DNA of 64,000 bases, from contig JAMOQE010000002.1 in assembly GCA_027064165.1 (NCBI GenBank), forward strand, positions 1 to 64,000, in the 5' to 3' direction. Positions 34,869 through 44,945 of this stretch are shown piece after piece. The translations under genes were made by a program, and so were the position numbers. Below the pieces are notes generated by a model. That model ran no database searches, was not told where the DNA came from, and worked only from the letters and a program-made list of their open reading frames with translations. The number at the start of each line of letters is the position of its first letter. The stretch's first letter is position 1. The DNA comes from Thermodesulfatator sp. (GTDB taxonomy: Bacteria; Desulfobacterota; Thermodesulfobacteria; Thermodesulfobacteriales; Thermodesulfobacteriaceae).

Positions 34869-35947
34869 TTTAAATATCCTTCCAGAAGTTCTTCAATTAA
34901 TGTTTTTACAGAAATTATTTTGTTTATTCTATAGGCATTTGCTCCAGCAAAGACGAATCCTTCTTTTAATTTTCCTCTTTTGGCATTTGTTAAAGCCAGT
35001 GCAATACAATAAGGTACTTTTCTAAAATCACAGGGTTTTAAACATTTCCAGGTGCATTTTTTTGGCTTTTTCTTGCCCTGGGCTGCTTCTTCAAGAAACT
35101 TATTTTTAATAGCCCTTCCAGGCAGTCCTACAGGGCTTTCAATAATTATTATATCTTCTTTTTTAGCTTTTATATAAGCCTCTTTAAATTCAGGGGCTGC
35201 ATCACACTCATATGTGGCCACAAAACGGGTGCCCATTTGGACTCCAGAAGCTCCAAGCTCTAAAAATTTTTTAATGTCTTCTCCTGTGTAAATTCCACCA
35301 GCTGCAATTACAGGGATTTTTTTATTAAAAGCAATTTCGTATTCTTTAATTACTGCAACAACCTGAGGGAGAATCTTTTCAAGCTGATATTCAGGTTTAA
35401 AAATTTGGTCTTTTTTAAATCCAAGATGCCCCCCGGCCAGAGGCCCTTCCACTACTACAGCATCAGGGACTCTTTTGTAGTTATTTGCCCAATATTTAAA
35501 AATAAGCTTTGCAGCCCTTGGAGAAGATACAATCGGAACAAAGCCAGTATGCACTCTCTTCAATTTATCTGCTGGGAGGGGTAGTTTAAGGGGAAGTCCT
35601 GCACCCATAAAAATTAAGTCCACTTCTTCCTCTATAGCAGTAAGAAAAAGCTCGTCAAAATCAGATTGAGCTACAAGCAAATTTAAGCCAATAGCCCCTT
35701 TTCCATTTGATTTTTCTCTGGCTCTTCTTATTTCTCTTTTCAAAGCTCTTTTATTCGCTTCTCTGAAATTTCTTTCAAAATCAGATTCAAGCATTCCAAT
35801 AGCAGCTCCACCTATAACTCCTATTCCTCCTTCTCTGGCCACAGCAGAAGCAAGATTTGAAAGAGAAATACCTACACTCATTCCTCCCTGAATTATAGGA
35901 ATATCTACTTCTATATTGCCTATTTTTAGTTTAGGTATTTCCTTCAT
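34856..35947 (-). CDS. nitronate monooxygenase / 2-nitropropane dioxygenase-like flavoprotein
   Basis: PIIQGGMSVGISLSNLASAVAREGGIGVIG, GPLAGGHLGF, VIAAGGIYTGEDIKKFLELGASGVQMGTRF. Confidence 0.88.
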   Translation of the reverse strand: MKEIPKLKIGNIEVDIPIIQGGMSVGISLSNLASAVAREGGIGVIGGAAIGMLESDFERNFREANKRALKREIRRAREKSNGKGAIGLNLLVAQSDFDELFLTAIEEEVDLIFMGAGLPLKLPLPADKLKRVHTGFVPIVSSPRAAKLIFKYWANNYKRVPDAVVVEGPLAGGHLGFKKDQIFKPEYQLEKILPQVVAVIKEYEIAFNKKIPVIAAGGIYTGEDIKKFLELGASGVQMGTRFVATYECDAAPEFKEAYIKAKKEDIIIIESPVGLPGRAIKNKFLEEAAQGKKKPKKCTWKCLKPCDFRKVPYCIALALTNAKRGKLKEGFVFAGANAYRINKIISVKTLIEELLEGYLKAGG

Positions 35948-35971
35948 GATTTGTTTTTTTATTTTACTTTA

Positions 35972-36886
35972 CTATTTAGCGAAATGGTCAAAACCCTGCT
36001 TTTTTAAAGGGACAAATTTGTCTCCTTCTTCTAAATAAATTTTATTTTCTTTTATAAGCTGCCCAATACAAAAGAGTTCTTTTTTTAACATTTTCTCAAG
36101 TTTTTTTAATTTATCAACATTTTCTTTAGGGACGGTAAAAAGCAGGGCATAATCTTCTCCCCCGTAGAGAGCTTCCTCAAAGGTTGCTTCCGCTCCTATA
36201 GGGATTTTCTCTTGCCAGAGAATTGCTCCAAGACCATTTTCTTCGCAAATTCTGGAAAGATCCAACACCAATCCGTCTGAAATATCTATACAGGAAGAGG
36301 GAATTTTCAATTCCGAGAGCCTTTTGCCAAGCTCTATTTCAGGAATGGGTTTAAGATGGGCAGTTTTTAAATTCTCAGGAATTTCATTTAAATCTTTTTC
36401 TTTTATGAATCGCAAAAAGGCTGCACTTTCACCAAGGGGCTTTGAAACAAAAATTAAATCCCCCACTTTTGCTCCTTTTCTTAAAAGAGGATACTTTGTT
36501 TCTCCAATTAGGGTTAAACTACAAAAAAAAACAGAACTTTTTACTGTATCTCCTCCTATAATTTGAGCCCCTGCATTTTTGAGGCAGGTATAAAGGCCTT
36601 CAAAAAATTCAATAGTTTTTTCACTAATTTCTTTTGTGCCCAGGTTCAAAAGAGCCCAGAGGGGGGTCCCCCCTCCGGCAGCAATGTCGCTTAAATTGAT
36701 TGCTCCCAGTTTATATCCAATGTTGTAATAATTAAAATAAGACAAATGAAAATGTACCCCTTCAACCAGGGCATCTGTGGTAAAAAGGAAGTATTTGTGT
36801 CCGGTTTTTATAACAGCACAATCTTCGTTTTTAAAAGACTTCCCCAGATAAGGATAAATTTTTTTTAGCCACTCCAATTCTGTCAT
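35972..36886 (-). CDS. thiL: thiamine-monophosphate kinase
   Basis: DDCAVI-like start, NLSDIAAGGGTPLWAL, CIDISDGLVLDLSRIC, GGEDYALLF. Confidence 0.93.
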   Translation of the reverse strand: MTELEWLKKIYPYLGKSFKNEDCAVIKTGHKYFLFTTDALVEGVHFHLSYFNYYNIGYKLGAINLSDIAAGGGTPLWALLNLGTKEISEKTIEFFEGLYTCLKNAGAQIIGGDTVKSSVFFCSLTLIGETKYPLLRKGAKVGDLIFVSKPLGESAAFLRFIKEKDLNEIPENLKTAHLKPIPEIELGKRLSELKIPSSCIDISDGLVLDLSRICEENGLGAILWQEKIPIGAEATFEEALYGGEDYALLFTVPKENVDKLKKLEKMLKKELFCIGQLIKENKIYLEEGDKFVPLKKQGFDHFAK

Positions 36887-37308
36887 TATTCAGCCGCTAT
36901 TAATTCAAATTCACTGAAAAAGAAAGGAATTTCTTTAGCAGCAGATTCAGGGCTGTCAGAGCCATGCACCGTATTTTTTTCCTTGTCAATGCCAAAAAGT
37001 TTTCTTATAGTACCCTCTTTTGCTTCAGCAGGGTCAGTTGCTCCCATTATTTCCCTTACTTTTTTTATGGCATTTTCTCCTTCAAGCACCATAGCCACAA
37101 TAGGGCCTGAGCTCATGTAAGTGGTGAGGCTATCGTAAAAAGGCCTTTCTTTGTGGACAATATAAAAGGCTTCAGCCTGTTTTTTGCTAAGACGCACTTT
37201 TTTCAGGGCCACTACTTTTAAGCCGTTTTCCTCAAAAATGGAAATTACCTTGCCAACGAGATTCCTTTCTACTCCATCAGGTTTAATCATCACTAAGGTC
37301 CGTTCCAT
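36886..37308 (-). CDS. ndk: nucleoside diphosphate kinase
   Basis: [18 protein letters not shown] and [21 protein letters not shown] overlap with thiL. Confidence 0.97.
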   Translation of the reverse strand: MERTLVMIKPDGVERNLVGKVISIFEENGLKVVALKKVRLSKKQAEAFYIVHKERPFYDSLTTYMSSGPIVAMVLEGENAIKKVREIMGATDPAEAKEGTIRKLFGIDKEKNTVHGSDSPESAAKEIPFFFSEFELIAAE

Positions 37309-37449
37309 AATTCCTCCCTCCTTCTGTTTTTTGCTCCCAATTATAGAATATAATAAAAAATTTTAAAGTTAAGCTGTTTTTTATATTGAAAAAATTTTTT
37401 TTAGTGTTAAGTAAAAATAACTTAAGAAAAACTCAACTGGAGGTGAGCT

Positions 37450-38742
37450 ATGCGAAAGTATGGGGCTTTGTGGAGTATATTTTTGGCATTACTTTTGCTC
37501 CTCTCAGGTTGTTCAAATCCTCAGAAGAAAAAAACTGGGGAAGAAGCAACTTCTAAAACTTCAACTGAACAAACTATAAAAATCGGGGTGCTTGCAGATT
37601 TATCAGGCTCTCTGTCTACTATCGGAACCGATATAAAAAATGCTGCTTCTATTGCAAAGGAACAGGTTAATAAGTTTTTTAAATCCAAGGGATATCCCTA
37701 TAAGGTAGAAATCTATGTAGAGGACACTCAAATTAATCCTTCTATATGTTTGAAAAAAGTCCAGGCTTTTAAAGCAAAGGGAGTAAATTTGGCAGTGGGG
37801 CCTATGGCAAGTAGTGAAGTTAAAAATATTTCAAACTATTTAACTGCTAATAAAATGATTATAATTTCTCCTTCTTCTACTGCTCTTCCCAGTCTGCTTG
37901 GGTTTACTAAGCCTGAGGAAAAGAAGTATATTTTCAGGTTTGTGCCAAACGATGCCTTTCAGGGTAAAGCAATAGCCAGTGTTATTAAGAGCCTCGGTTA
38001 TAAAAAAGTGCTTGTAATTTTTAGAGAAGATGCCTGGGGTAGGGGGCTTGAAAATGCTGCTGTAGACAATCTCAAAAAGCTTGGTATAAAAATCCTTGGA
38101 GAAATTGGATATCCAAGCACTCCTGAGCCTTCTGACTGGAGTCCTTATATTGAAAAAATGACAAAGCTTGCAAAAGGTAATTCTCCTCAAGATACTGCTA
38201 TTTTAGCTATAACTTTTGAAGAAGTAGCAACTCTTCTTTCTCAAATAAAAGATAATTCTCCTCTTCTTTCCTATAAGTGGTTTGGTTCTGATGGCAGCGT
38301 GGATAGCTCCAAGGTGTTAGAAGAGGCAAAAGATAAGGCTATAAAAATAAAACTTTATTCTACCATTTTTTACAGTGTAAGTCCATCTGCAAAAGCACTT
38401 AAAGAAGAATATGAAAAAAAAGGGTATGGGAAAGAGATTACACAATACGCACTTAATTCTTACGATGCTATCTGGGTATTGGCTAAGTCGTATATTGATA
38501 TGTTAAAAGCCACCGGAAAGTATAATGCAGATGTACTTGTAAAAGAGATTCGTAAAAATGTAAAAGAATACAGCAAAGGTGTATGGGGGGTTAAGCCTGT
38601 TACTGGCCCAATAGTCTTGAATGAATGGAATGATAGAGCAAGTGGAAACTATGCTATTCATATTGTCACCCCCGAAGGTTGGAAAACTGCTGGCATTTGG
38701 GATTCTACCACTGGTAAAGTTGCCTGGACAATAAAACAATAA
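37450..38742 (+). CDS. branched-chain amino-acid-type ABC transporter substrate-binding lipoprotein
   Basis: Lipobox LLLLSGCSN; KIGVLADLSGSLSTIG periplasmic-binding family. Confidence 0.88.
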   Translation: MRKYGALWSIFLALLLLLSGCSNPQKKKTGEEATSKTSTEQTIKIGVLADLSGSLSTIGTDIKNAASIAKEQVNKFFKSKGYPYKVEIYVEDTQINPSICLKKVQAFKAKGVNLAVGPMASSEVKNISNYLTANKMIIISPSSTALPSLLGFTKPEEKKYIFRFVPNDAFQGKAIASVIKSLGYKKVLVIFREDAWGRGLENAAVDNLKKLGIKILGEIGYPSTPEPSDWSPYIEKMTKLAKGNSPQDTAILAITFEEVATLLSQIKDNSPLLSYKWFGSDGSVDSSKVLEEAKDKAIKIKLYSTIFYSVSPSAKALKEEYEKKGYGKEITQYALNSYDAIWVLAKSYIDMLKATGKYNADVLVKEIRKNVKEYSKGVWGVKPVTGPIVLNEWNDRASGNYAIHIVTPEGWKTAGIWDSTTGKVAWTIKQ

Positions 38743-38755
38743 ATTCAATTTATTC

Positions 38756-38780
38756 AAAAAGGGGGGGCTCCCCCCTTTTT
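38756..38780 (+). terminator. intercistronic hairpin terminator/attenuator between two substrate-binding genes
   Basis: AAAAAGGGGGG-gct-CCCCCCTTTTT, 11-bp stem with T-tract. Confidence 0.8.
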
Positions 38781-38804
38781 TATTATTGAAAGGAGGGAAG
38801 CAGT

Positions 38805-40031
38805 ATGAGAAAAGGAGTTAAGGTGCTTTTTTGCCTTATTTTCAGTTTGATTTTTGGTTTCTTTTCCAACTCTTTTGCCGAGGAAAACGTATTAAAAATA
38901 GGAGTTCTTATAGACCTTTCTGCTTCTCTTGCAACTTTTGGGCATCAAATTGAACAGGGGCTTAATCTGGCAAAGCCTGATATAGAAAATTATTTAAAAT
39001 CTCAAGGATTGCCTTATAAGATTCAATTTTTTGTAGAAGATACCCAAACAAATCCTTTTGTATGTATTAAAAAACTACAGGTACTTAAGGCAAAAGGGAT
39101 TAATGTTGTTATTGGCCCTATTTCCAGCGGAGAATTAAAAAATGTAAGACATTATGTTACTTCCAATAAAATGGTAATTTTCTCTTATTCCACAGCTATT
39201 CCTTATATGATTGGTTTTACAAGCCCTGAACAAAAAAAATATATTTTTAGAATAGTGCCCAATGACGGATTTCAGGGGAAGGTTATAGCTCAGGTATTAA
39301 AAAATTTGGGAGTAAAAAATCTTCTTGTGGTTTATAGAGAAGATCCTTGGGGTAAAGGCCTGGAAGAAGCTGTTAAGCACAACTTAAAGGGAATTAGAAT
39401 TTTGGATGAAATAAGCTATCCAGCGACTCCTGAGCCTTCTGACTGGAGCCCCTATATTGAGAGAATGACAGGGCTTCTTAAAGGGAAATCTCCCAGAGAT
39501 ACTGCCGTTTTAGCTATAGGTTTTGAAGAACTTGCAACTCTTCTTTCTCAGATAAAGGAAGATTCGCCCCTTCTTTCTTATAAGTGGTTTGGTTCTGATG
39601 GAATTGTTGATAGCAGCAAAGTGCTTGAAGAAGCAAAAGATAAGGCCGTAAAAATAAAATTTTATTCCACCATTTTTTATAGTAGAGGACCTTCCGTAAA
39701 AATGCTTAAGGCACGCTATGGCAGAGAAGTGCCTCAGTATGTACTTAATAGTTATGACGCGCTATGGATTGCCACTATTCCCTATGCAGAAGTTTTGAAG
39801 GAAACAGGAAGTTTTAACGCCGATTTTTATGTAAAAAAAGTAAAAGAAGATGTAAAAAAATATAGCTTAGGAAATTACGGTATAACTCCGGTTACCGGAA
39901 AAATAGAGTTTAATAAATGGAATGACAGGGCGAGGGGAAATTATGGAATTCATATTGTTACTTCAGATGGCTGGAAACTTGCAGGCATATGGGACTGTGA
40001 AACCGGGAAAATAAGCTGGCTGAGAAGGTAG
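38805..40031 (+). CDS. second paralogous ABC substrate-binding protein
   Basis: High similarity to the 37450 product (EPSDWSPYIERMT, SPLLSYKWFGSDGIVDSSKVLEEAKDKA); cleavable signal peptide, no lipobox. Confidence 0.9.
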   Translation: MRKGVKVLFCLIFSLIFGFFSNSFAEENVLKIGVLIDLSASLATFGHQIEQGLNLAKPDIENYLKSQGLPYKIQFFVEDTQTNPFVCIKKLQVLKAKGINVVIGPISSGELKNVRHYVTSNKMVIFSYSTAIPYMIGFTSPEQKKYIFRIVPNDGFQGKVIAQVLKNLGVKNLLVVYREDPWGKGLEEAVKHNLKGIRILDEISYPATPEPSDWSPYIERMTGLLKGKSPRDTAVLAIGFEELATLLSQIKEDSPLLSYKWFGSDGIVDSSKVLEEAKDKAVKIKFYSTIFYSRGPSVKMLKARYGREVPQYVLNSYDALWIATIPYAEVLKETGSFNADFYVKKVKEDVKKYSLGNYGITPVTGKIEFNKWNDRARGNYGIHIVTSDGWKLAGIWDCETGKISWLRR

Positions 40032-40037
40032 ATTTTT

Positions 40038-40802
40038 ATGAAAGAACTTTTAAGAACAGAAGGGATAACAAAGTATTTTGGAGGATTTAGGGCCTTACAT
40101 AATGTTTCCATAAATGTAGATGAAAGGGAAGTTGCCCTGATTATAGGCCCCAATGGAAGTGGAAAGACCACTCTTATTAATGTAATTAGCGGGACTTTAA
40201 AAGCAGACAGTGGCAAAGTATTTTTTAAAGGGGCTGATATAACCAACCAGGAACCCAATTTACTTTATCACTGCGGAATAGTTAGAACATTCCAGACTCC
40301 CCAACCTCTTAAAGAACTTACAGTCCTTGAAAATTTGCTTATAGGTGCGATAAATCCAGGAGAGAGTCCCTGGAAGGCCCTTATTTATAGAAGTTGGCTA
40401 AAGAAAGAAGAAGAACTTGTGGAAAGGGCGATTAAAATTCTTGATTTTTTAAAGCTTTCTCATCTTGTCAATAGAAAAGCTGGAGAACTTAGTGGTGGGC
40501 AAATGAAACTTGTGGAAATAGGACGGGCACTTATGACCCGTCCCAAACTTATTATAATGGATGAACCAATTGCAGGAGTTGCCCCGGGGCTTGCACACGA
40601 GATATTTAGCCATATACTTGTATTAAAAACCCGGGGAATAAGTTTCCTTATAATTGAACATAGGCTTGATATAGTGCTGAGTTACATTGACAGGCTTTAT
40701 GTAATGTTTAATGGAGAAATAATTACAGAAGGCAGGGGAGAGCAGGGAATTAAAAAAGTGCTTGAGGATCCTAAAGTAGTTGAAATTTACATTGGGGAAT
40801 GA
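40038..40802 (+). CDS. livG: branched-chain amino-acid-type ABC transporter ATPase
   Basis: [42 protein letters not shown]. Confidence 0.92.
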   Translation: MKELLRTEGITKYFGGFRALHNVSINVDEREVALIIGPNGSGKTTLINVISGTLKADSGKVFFKGADITNQEPNLLYHCGIVRTFQTPQPLKELTVLENLLIGAINPGESPWKALIYRSWLKKEEELVERAIKILDFLKLSHLVNRKAGELSGGQMKLVEIGRALMTRPKLIIMDEPIAGVAPGLAHEIFSHILVLKTRGISFLIIEHRLDIVLSYIDRLYVMFNGEIITEGRGEQGIKKVLEDPKVVEIYIGE

Positions 40803-40803
40803 G

Positions 40804-41517
40804 ATGATAGAGGTAAGGGGTTTAAATGCGGGATATGGGAAGCTGCAAATTCTTTTTGGAATAGATGCGCATGTAGAACCCCATAAGATTACTACTATTG
40901 TAGGCCCAAATGGTAGCGGTAAGTCTACCTTTTTGAAAAGTCTTTTTGGTTTAAATGATATTTATTCAGGACAGATAATTTACAAGGGCCAGGATATTAC
41001 CAGGGTACCTCCTTATGAAAAAGTGAGAATGAAAATAGCTTATCTTCCTCAAACGGGAAATGTTTTTGTAAATCTTACTGTGGAAGAGAATCTCAAGATA
41101 GCAGGATATGTGCTTGACAAGGCCCGAGTAAAGGAAAGAATAGATGTTGCACTTTCTGTTTTCCCAGAACTCAAGAAAATATTAAAAAGAAAAGCTAATA
41201 CTTTGAGCGGGGGGCAGAGGCAGTTTCTTGCTATGGGTATGGCTCTTGTAAGGGAGGCTGAGTTTCTTATGCTTGATGAACCAACTGCTCAGCTTTCCCC
41301 TAAATTGGCAGAAGTAATTTTCCAGAAAATAATTGAAATGAGAGATCAATTTAAGCTTACTATTTTGCTGGTTGAGCAAAATGCAAAAAGAGCGCTTGAA
41401 GTAAGTGACAATGGTTATATGTTTGTGAGTGGTAAAGTGGCTTTTGCGGGAGGAGCAAAGGAGCTCCTTGAGCATGAGAAGTTTGAGGAGTACTTTTTGG
41501 GGATTAGTGGGAGTTAG
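40804..41517 (+). CDS. livF: branched-chain amino-acid-type ABC transporter ATPase
   Basis: [31 protein letters not shown]. Start refined to ATG 40804. Confidence 0.92.
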   Translation: MIEVRGLNAGYGKLQILFGIDAHVEPHKITTIVGPNGSGKSTFLKSLFGLNDIYSGQIIYKGQDITRVPPYEKVRMKIAYLPQTGNVFVNLTVEENLKIAGYVLDKARVKERIDVALSVFPELKKILKRKANTLSGGQRQFLAMGMALVREAEFLMLDEPTAQLSPKLAEVIFQKIIEMRDQFKLTILLVEQNAKRALEVSDNGYMFVSGKVAFAGGAKELLEHEKFEEYFLGISGS

Positions 41518-41519
41518 AA

Positions 41520-42419
41520 ATGGTATTAGAAGGTGCCATAATCTATTCCAATTTGTTGGTGTTACTCGCTCTCGGGTTAACTCTCACTTATATTACTACT
41601 AATGTACCAAATTTTGCCCAGGGAAGTTTTGCCATTGTAGGAAGTTATATAGCTGTTACTCTTCTCAGGATATTTCATATTCATCCTTACTTTTCTTTAC
41701 CCTTTCTCCTCATAGCAGGTGCAATAGTAGGGTTTTCAACTTATCTTATTTTGAAGCCACTTGTAGCAAGAAGGGCAGATGTAGAAATTTTGATGATTGC
41801 AACCCTTGCTATAGACCTTATTTTGCTGGGCACAATTGGGGCTTATTCTGAAATATTAAGCAAAATTGTGGGCTTTACTCAGGCCAAATTTGTTTTTTCT
41901 CAGCTTGATTTCAGTATTTTTGGAATTAAGGGCATCTTTTTTGTCTCCATTGCTGTTACTCTCCTTCTTCTTTTTTGTTTATACCTGCTGCTTTATAAGA
42001 CTAAATTTGGCACTGCTCTCAGGGCTTCCATGGAGAATCCTGACCTTGCAGAAACTATGGGAATAAATGTGGAGCAAACCAGGGCATTTTCATGGGCTCT
42101 TTCTGGGGCACTTGCAGCAGTAGCTGGGGGACTACTTCCTTTTATGCAGGAAATCGTTCCCATGACCGGAGATATTATAATCATTTCTATCTTTGCTTCA
42201 AGTATTGTAGGAGGGTTAACACACATTACCGGTGCCCTCGTAGGGGGGTATATCATCGGCCTTTCTGAAAGTTTAATTACTTATTATCTTTCTTCTATAT
42301 TTGGAACCGGGTTTTTGGTTTATGGAAAGGTGGTAGCCCTGGTGATAATGATAATTACTTTACTTTTCGTGCCTTCAGGAATAATGGGAATAAACTGGGG
42401 GAAGAGGCCTAAAAAATGA
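41520..42419 (+). CDS. livH: branched-chain amino-acid-type ABC transporter permease
   Basis: LALGLTLTYITTNVPNFAQGSFAIVGSY and ASMENPDLAETMGINV EAA loop. Confidence 0.9.
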   Translation: MVLEGAIIYSNLLVLLALGLTLTYITTNVPNFAQGSFAIVGSYIAVTLLRIFHIHPYFSLPFLLIAGAIVGFSTYLILKPLVARRADVEILMIATLAIDLILLGTIGAYSEILSKIVGFTQAKFVFSQLDFSIFGIKGIFFVSIAVTLLLLFCLYLLLYKTKFGTALRASMENPDLAETMGINVEQTRAFSWALSGALAAVAGGLLPFMQEIVPMTGDIIIISIFASSIVGGLTHITGALVGGYIIGLSESLITYYLSSIFGTGFLVYGKVVALVIMIITLLFVPSGIMGINWGKRPKK

Positions 42420-43438
42420 TGGACATACTGCAGTTAATTTTGCTCTGGTTTGGTATTTATTACATTGTAGCAGTGTCTTTAAATATGGAATTTGGATATG
42501 CAGGTATTCCAAACTTTGGAAAAGCTCTTTCTGTGCTGGTTGGAGCTATTTCAGTAGGTGGAATTTTAAACAGGCTTCTTATCTGGTACTTTGGTGTGAA
42601 AGGGGATCTTATTGAGGGAAGTACTTTTGCCATTGCTAGGATGAATGAAATAATTGCAGCCCATCCCCTTGCCGGCATATTTCTTCTCCTGATAGCTATA
42701 CTCCTTGCCATGGTAGTAGGGTTTGTAGTGGGTATGATTTTCATTTTACCCAGTGCAAAGTTAAAGGCAGATTATCTTGGTGTAACTCTTCTTGCTATTA
42801 GCGAAGCCATTTTTCTTGTTTGTGTTTATAACCTTAGCATTATTGGTGGTTATTATGGAATCTCTACCCCTGATATATTGGCCTTTGCTCCGGGAGAAAA
42901 AAGAGGATGGATTTTTGCAGGAATAGTTCTTGTATTTGCTTTTCTAAGTTTTTTATTTATGGAAAAATTATTAAATACTCCTTATGGCAGAGTTCTTAAA
43001 GCAATGCGAGAGAATGAAGATGTAGTAAAGTGCTTTGGAAGGGACATTATGAAGCTCAGAATGAGGACTATGGCTATTGGCTCTGCTATTGGAGCAATAG
43101 CGGGAGTTCTTTACTCTTTTTATACAGGAAATATTGTGGCAAATTCCTTTACCAGGGTGGAATGGACATTTTTTCCATTTCTAATGATTCTTCTTGGTGG
43201 TAAAGGTAATAACAAAGGTGTAGCTTTGGGAGTTTTGGCTTATGTGATAGTCATTGTGTTTCTTGACATTTATAAGTATGATATTAAAGAGATTTTTCAC
43301 ATCCCATTTGAGCCGGTATGGCTTACTTATATACTTTTTGGAATTACGATGCTTTTGATCCTTTATTATAAACCTACAGGTCTTATTCCTGAAAGGCCTG
43401 TTAAGACGCCCCCGGTGAAAAGAATTATGGAAGATTGA
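42416..43438 (+). CDS. livM: branched-chain amino-acid-type ABC transporter permease
   Basis: VAVSLNMEFGYAGIPNFGKAL, KAMRENEDVVKCFGRDI EAA loop. Confidence 0.9.
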   Translation: MMDILQLILLWFGIYYIVAVSLNMEFGYAGIPNFGKALSVLVGAISVGGILNRLLIWYFGVKGDLIEGSTFAIARMNEIIAAHPLAGIFLLLIAILLAMVVGFVVGMIFILPSAKLKADYLGVTLLAISEAIFLVCVYNLSIIGGYYGISTPDILAFAPGEKRGWIFAGIVLVFAFLSFLFMEKLLNTPYGRVLKAMRENEDVVKCFGRDIMKLRMRTMAIGSAIGAIAGVLYSFYTGNIVANSFTRVEWTFFPFLMILLGGKGNNKGVALGVLAYVIVIVFLDIYKYDIKEIFHIPFEPVWLTYILFGITMLLILYYKPTGLIPERPVKTPPVKRIMED

Positions 43439-43452
43439 TTAAAAATCAATCT
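43432..43452. terminator. symmetric hairpin containing both convergent stop codons (livM / HTH regulator)
   Basis: AGATTGAT-taaaa-ATCAATCT; livM TGA 43436-43438, regulator TGA = 43446-43448 complement. Confidence 0.55.
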
Positions 43453-43922
43453 CTTAAACTGGATAATTTGGTAATTTCATTATTGAGAAAATTTTTAAAT
43501 TTTTGTTGAAGTTTTTCAAATTCTTTTATAAGTTTTTTACCTTCTTCTGTTAGGACTGTGCCTCCACCTTGTCTCCCTCCTTTTTTAGTAATTACAATAG
43601 GTTTTTTAGCCTGTTTATTAATGGAATCAACAAGCTCCCAGGCCTTTTTATAAGACATATTCATGGCTTTAGCTGCTTTTAAAATAGAACCATATTTCTG
43701 AATTTTTTTAAGGAGGATTAATCTGCCTATTCCCAGAAAAGTCCCATTTTCTCCTTCTATCCAGATTTTTCCACAAATTTTATAATTATTTTTATTGGTA
43801 TCACTTTTTATAATACAAAATTCGTGATTGTATTGATTTTTGACAGATTCTTTTTTTCTTTTTCCCATAGCGTTATATATAGCACAAAATAAATTTTGGT
43901 CAATATGCAAGAAATCTTCCAA
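43446..43922 (-). CDS. ModE-like winged-helix regulator (DNA-binding domain only)
   Basis: LILLKKIQKYGSILKAAKAMNMSYKKAWELVDSINKQAKKPIVITKKGGRQGGGTVLTEEGKKLI. Confidence 0.85.
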   Translation of the reverse strand: MEDFLHIDQNLFCAIYNAMGKRKKESVKNQYNHEFCIIKSDTNKNNYKICGKIWIEGENGTFLGIGRLILLKKIQKYGSILKAAKAMNMSYKKAWELVDSINKQAKKPIVITKKGGRQGGGTVLTEEGKKLIKEFEKLQQKFKNFLNNEITKLSSLRD

Positions 43923-43977
43923 AAAAAGTTGAAAAAAAAGAAAAAGATGTTTAAATTAGGGAGCAAAATAAAAAACA

Positions 43978-44039
43978 CGCCTGAGAAAAAAGGGGTGCCC
44001 TGAGTAATCAGGGTCCTGGGTTAAAGTCCGGCTCAGGCG
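43978..44039 (+). ncRNA. structured leader RNA upstream of rpsB (candidate cis-regulator)
   Basis: P1 CGCCTGAG (43978-43985)/CTCAGGCG (44032-44039); inner P2 CCCTGA-gtaa-TCAGGG (43998-44013); P3 CCtGG-N8-CCGG. Confidence 0.6.
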
Positions 44040-44066
44040 GAAGAAAAAACCCCACAGGAGGTGGAG

Positions 44067-44918
44067 ATGAGCCACATTACTATGAAGCAGCTTCTTGAAT
44101 CAGGTGTCCACTTTGGGCATCAGACCCGTCGCTGGAATCCCAAAATGAAGCCTTTTATTTTTGGAGAAAGAAATGGAATTCACATTATTGACCTTCAGCA
44201 GACCATTAAGTACTTTGAGATTGCTTATGAATTTGTGGTAAATCTGGTGGCTGAAGGAGGAAAACTTCTTTTTGTGGGGACCAAAAAGCAGGCTCAGGAA
44301 ACCATTAAAGAAGAGGCTGAAAGGTGTGGGATGTTTTATGTAAATCACAGGTGGCTTGGAGGCACTCTTACTAACTTTAAGACCATTCGCCAGAGTGTGG
44401 AGAAGCTAAAGAGAATAGAGTCCTGGTTTGAGGATGGCACAATTGAGAGGTTCCCAAAAAAGGAAAGGCTTAAGCTTGAGAGGTTGAGGAAAAAACTTGA
44501 GAGAAATCTTGCAGGAATAAAAGACATGGAGAGCCTCCCACAGGCCCTTTACATAGTAGATCCTGTATATGAAGAAATTGCTGTAAAAGAAGCGAGGAAG
44601 CTTGGCATACCTATTGTGGCCATAGTTGATACCAATTGTGATCCCGATCTTATAGACTATATAATTCCTGGAAATGACGATGCAATAAGGGCTGTAAAGC
44701 TTCTTACCAGTAAGATTGCAGATGCCTGTCTTGAGGGGCTTGAAATTTACAAAGAAAAAGTAGCTGCTATGAGTGATAAAGAAGAAATGGTTGAGGAGGA
44801 GACTAAATCAGAGGAGGAAAAGGCTGAAGAAATTATCCAGGAAATTTTAGAAGAGGAAGAGAAGGAAGCAGAAATGGAGGAAGAAGCCTCCAGAATGCTT
44901 GAAAAGGAAAAAGAATAA
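44067..44918 (+). CDS. rpsB: 30S ribosomal protein S2
   Basis: [44 protein letters not shown] 44067. Long acidic tail. Confidence 0.97.
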   Translation: MSHITMKQLLESGVHFGHQTRRWNPKMKPFIFGERNGIHIIDLQQTIKYFEIAYEFVVNLVAEGGKLLFVGTKKQAQETIKEEAERCGMFYVNHRWLGGTLTNFKTIRQSVEKLKRIESWFEDGTIERFPKKERLKLERLRKKLERNLAGIKDMESLPQALYIVDPVYEEIAVKEARKLGIPIVAIVDTNCDPDLIDYIIPGNDDAIRAVKLLTSKIADACLEGLEIYKEKVAAMSDKEEMVEEETKSEEEKAEEIIQEILEEEEKEAEMEEEASRMLEKEKE

Positions 44919-44945
44919 AAAATTTTTGCAAAGGAGGAGGCAAGG

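Noticed and set aside
43978-44039. tRNA-like element (closing 8-bp stem and GGGTTAAAGTCC loop)
   Set aside because: No anticodon arm, no CCA-type acceptor layout and only about 62 nt; better explained as a leader RNA of rpsB.
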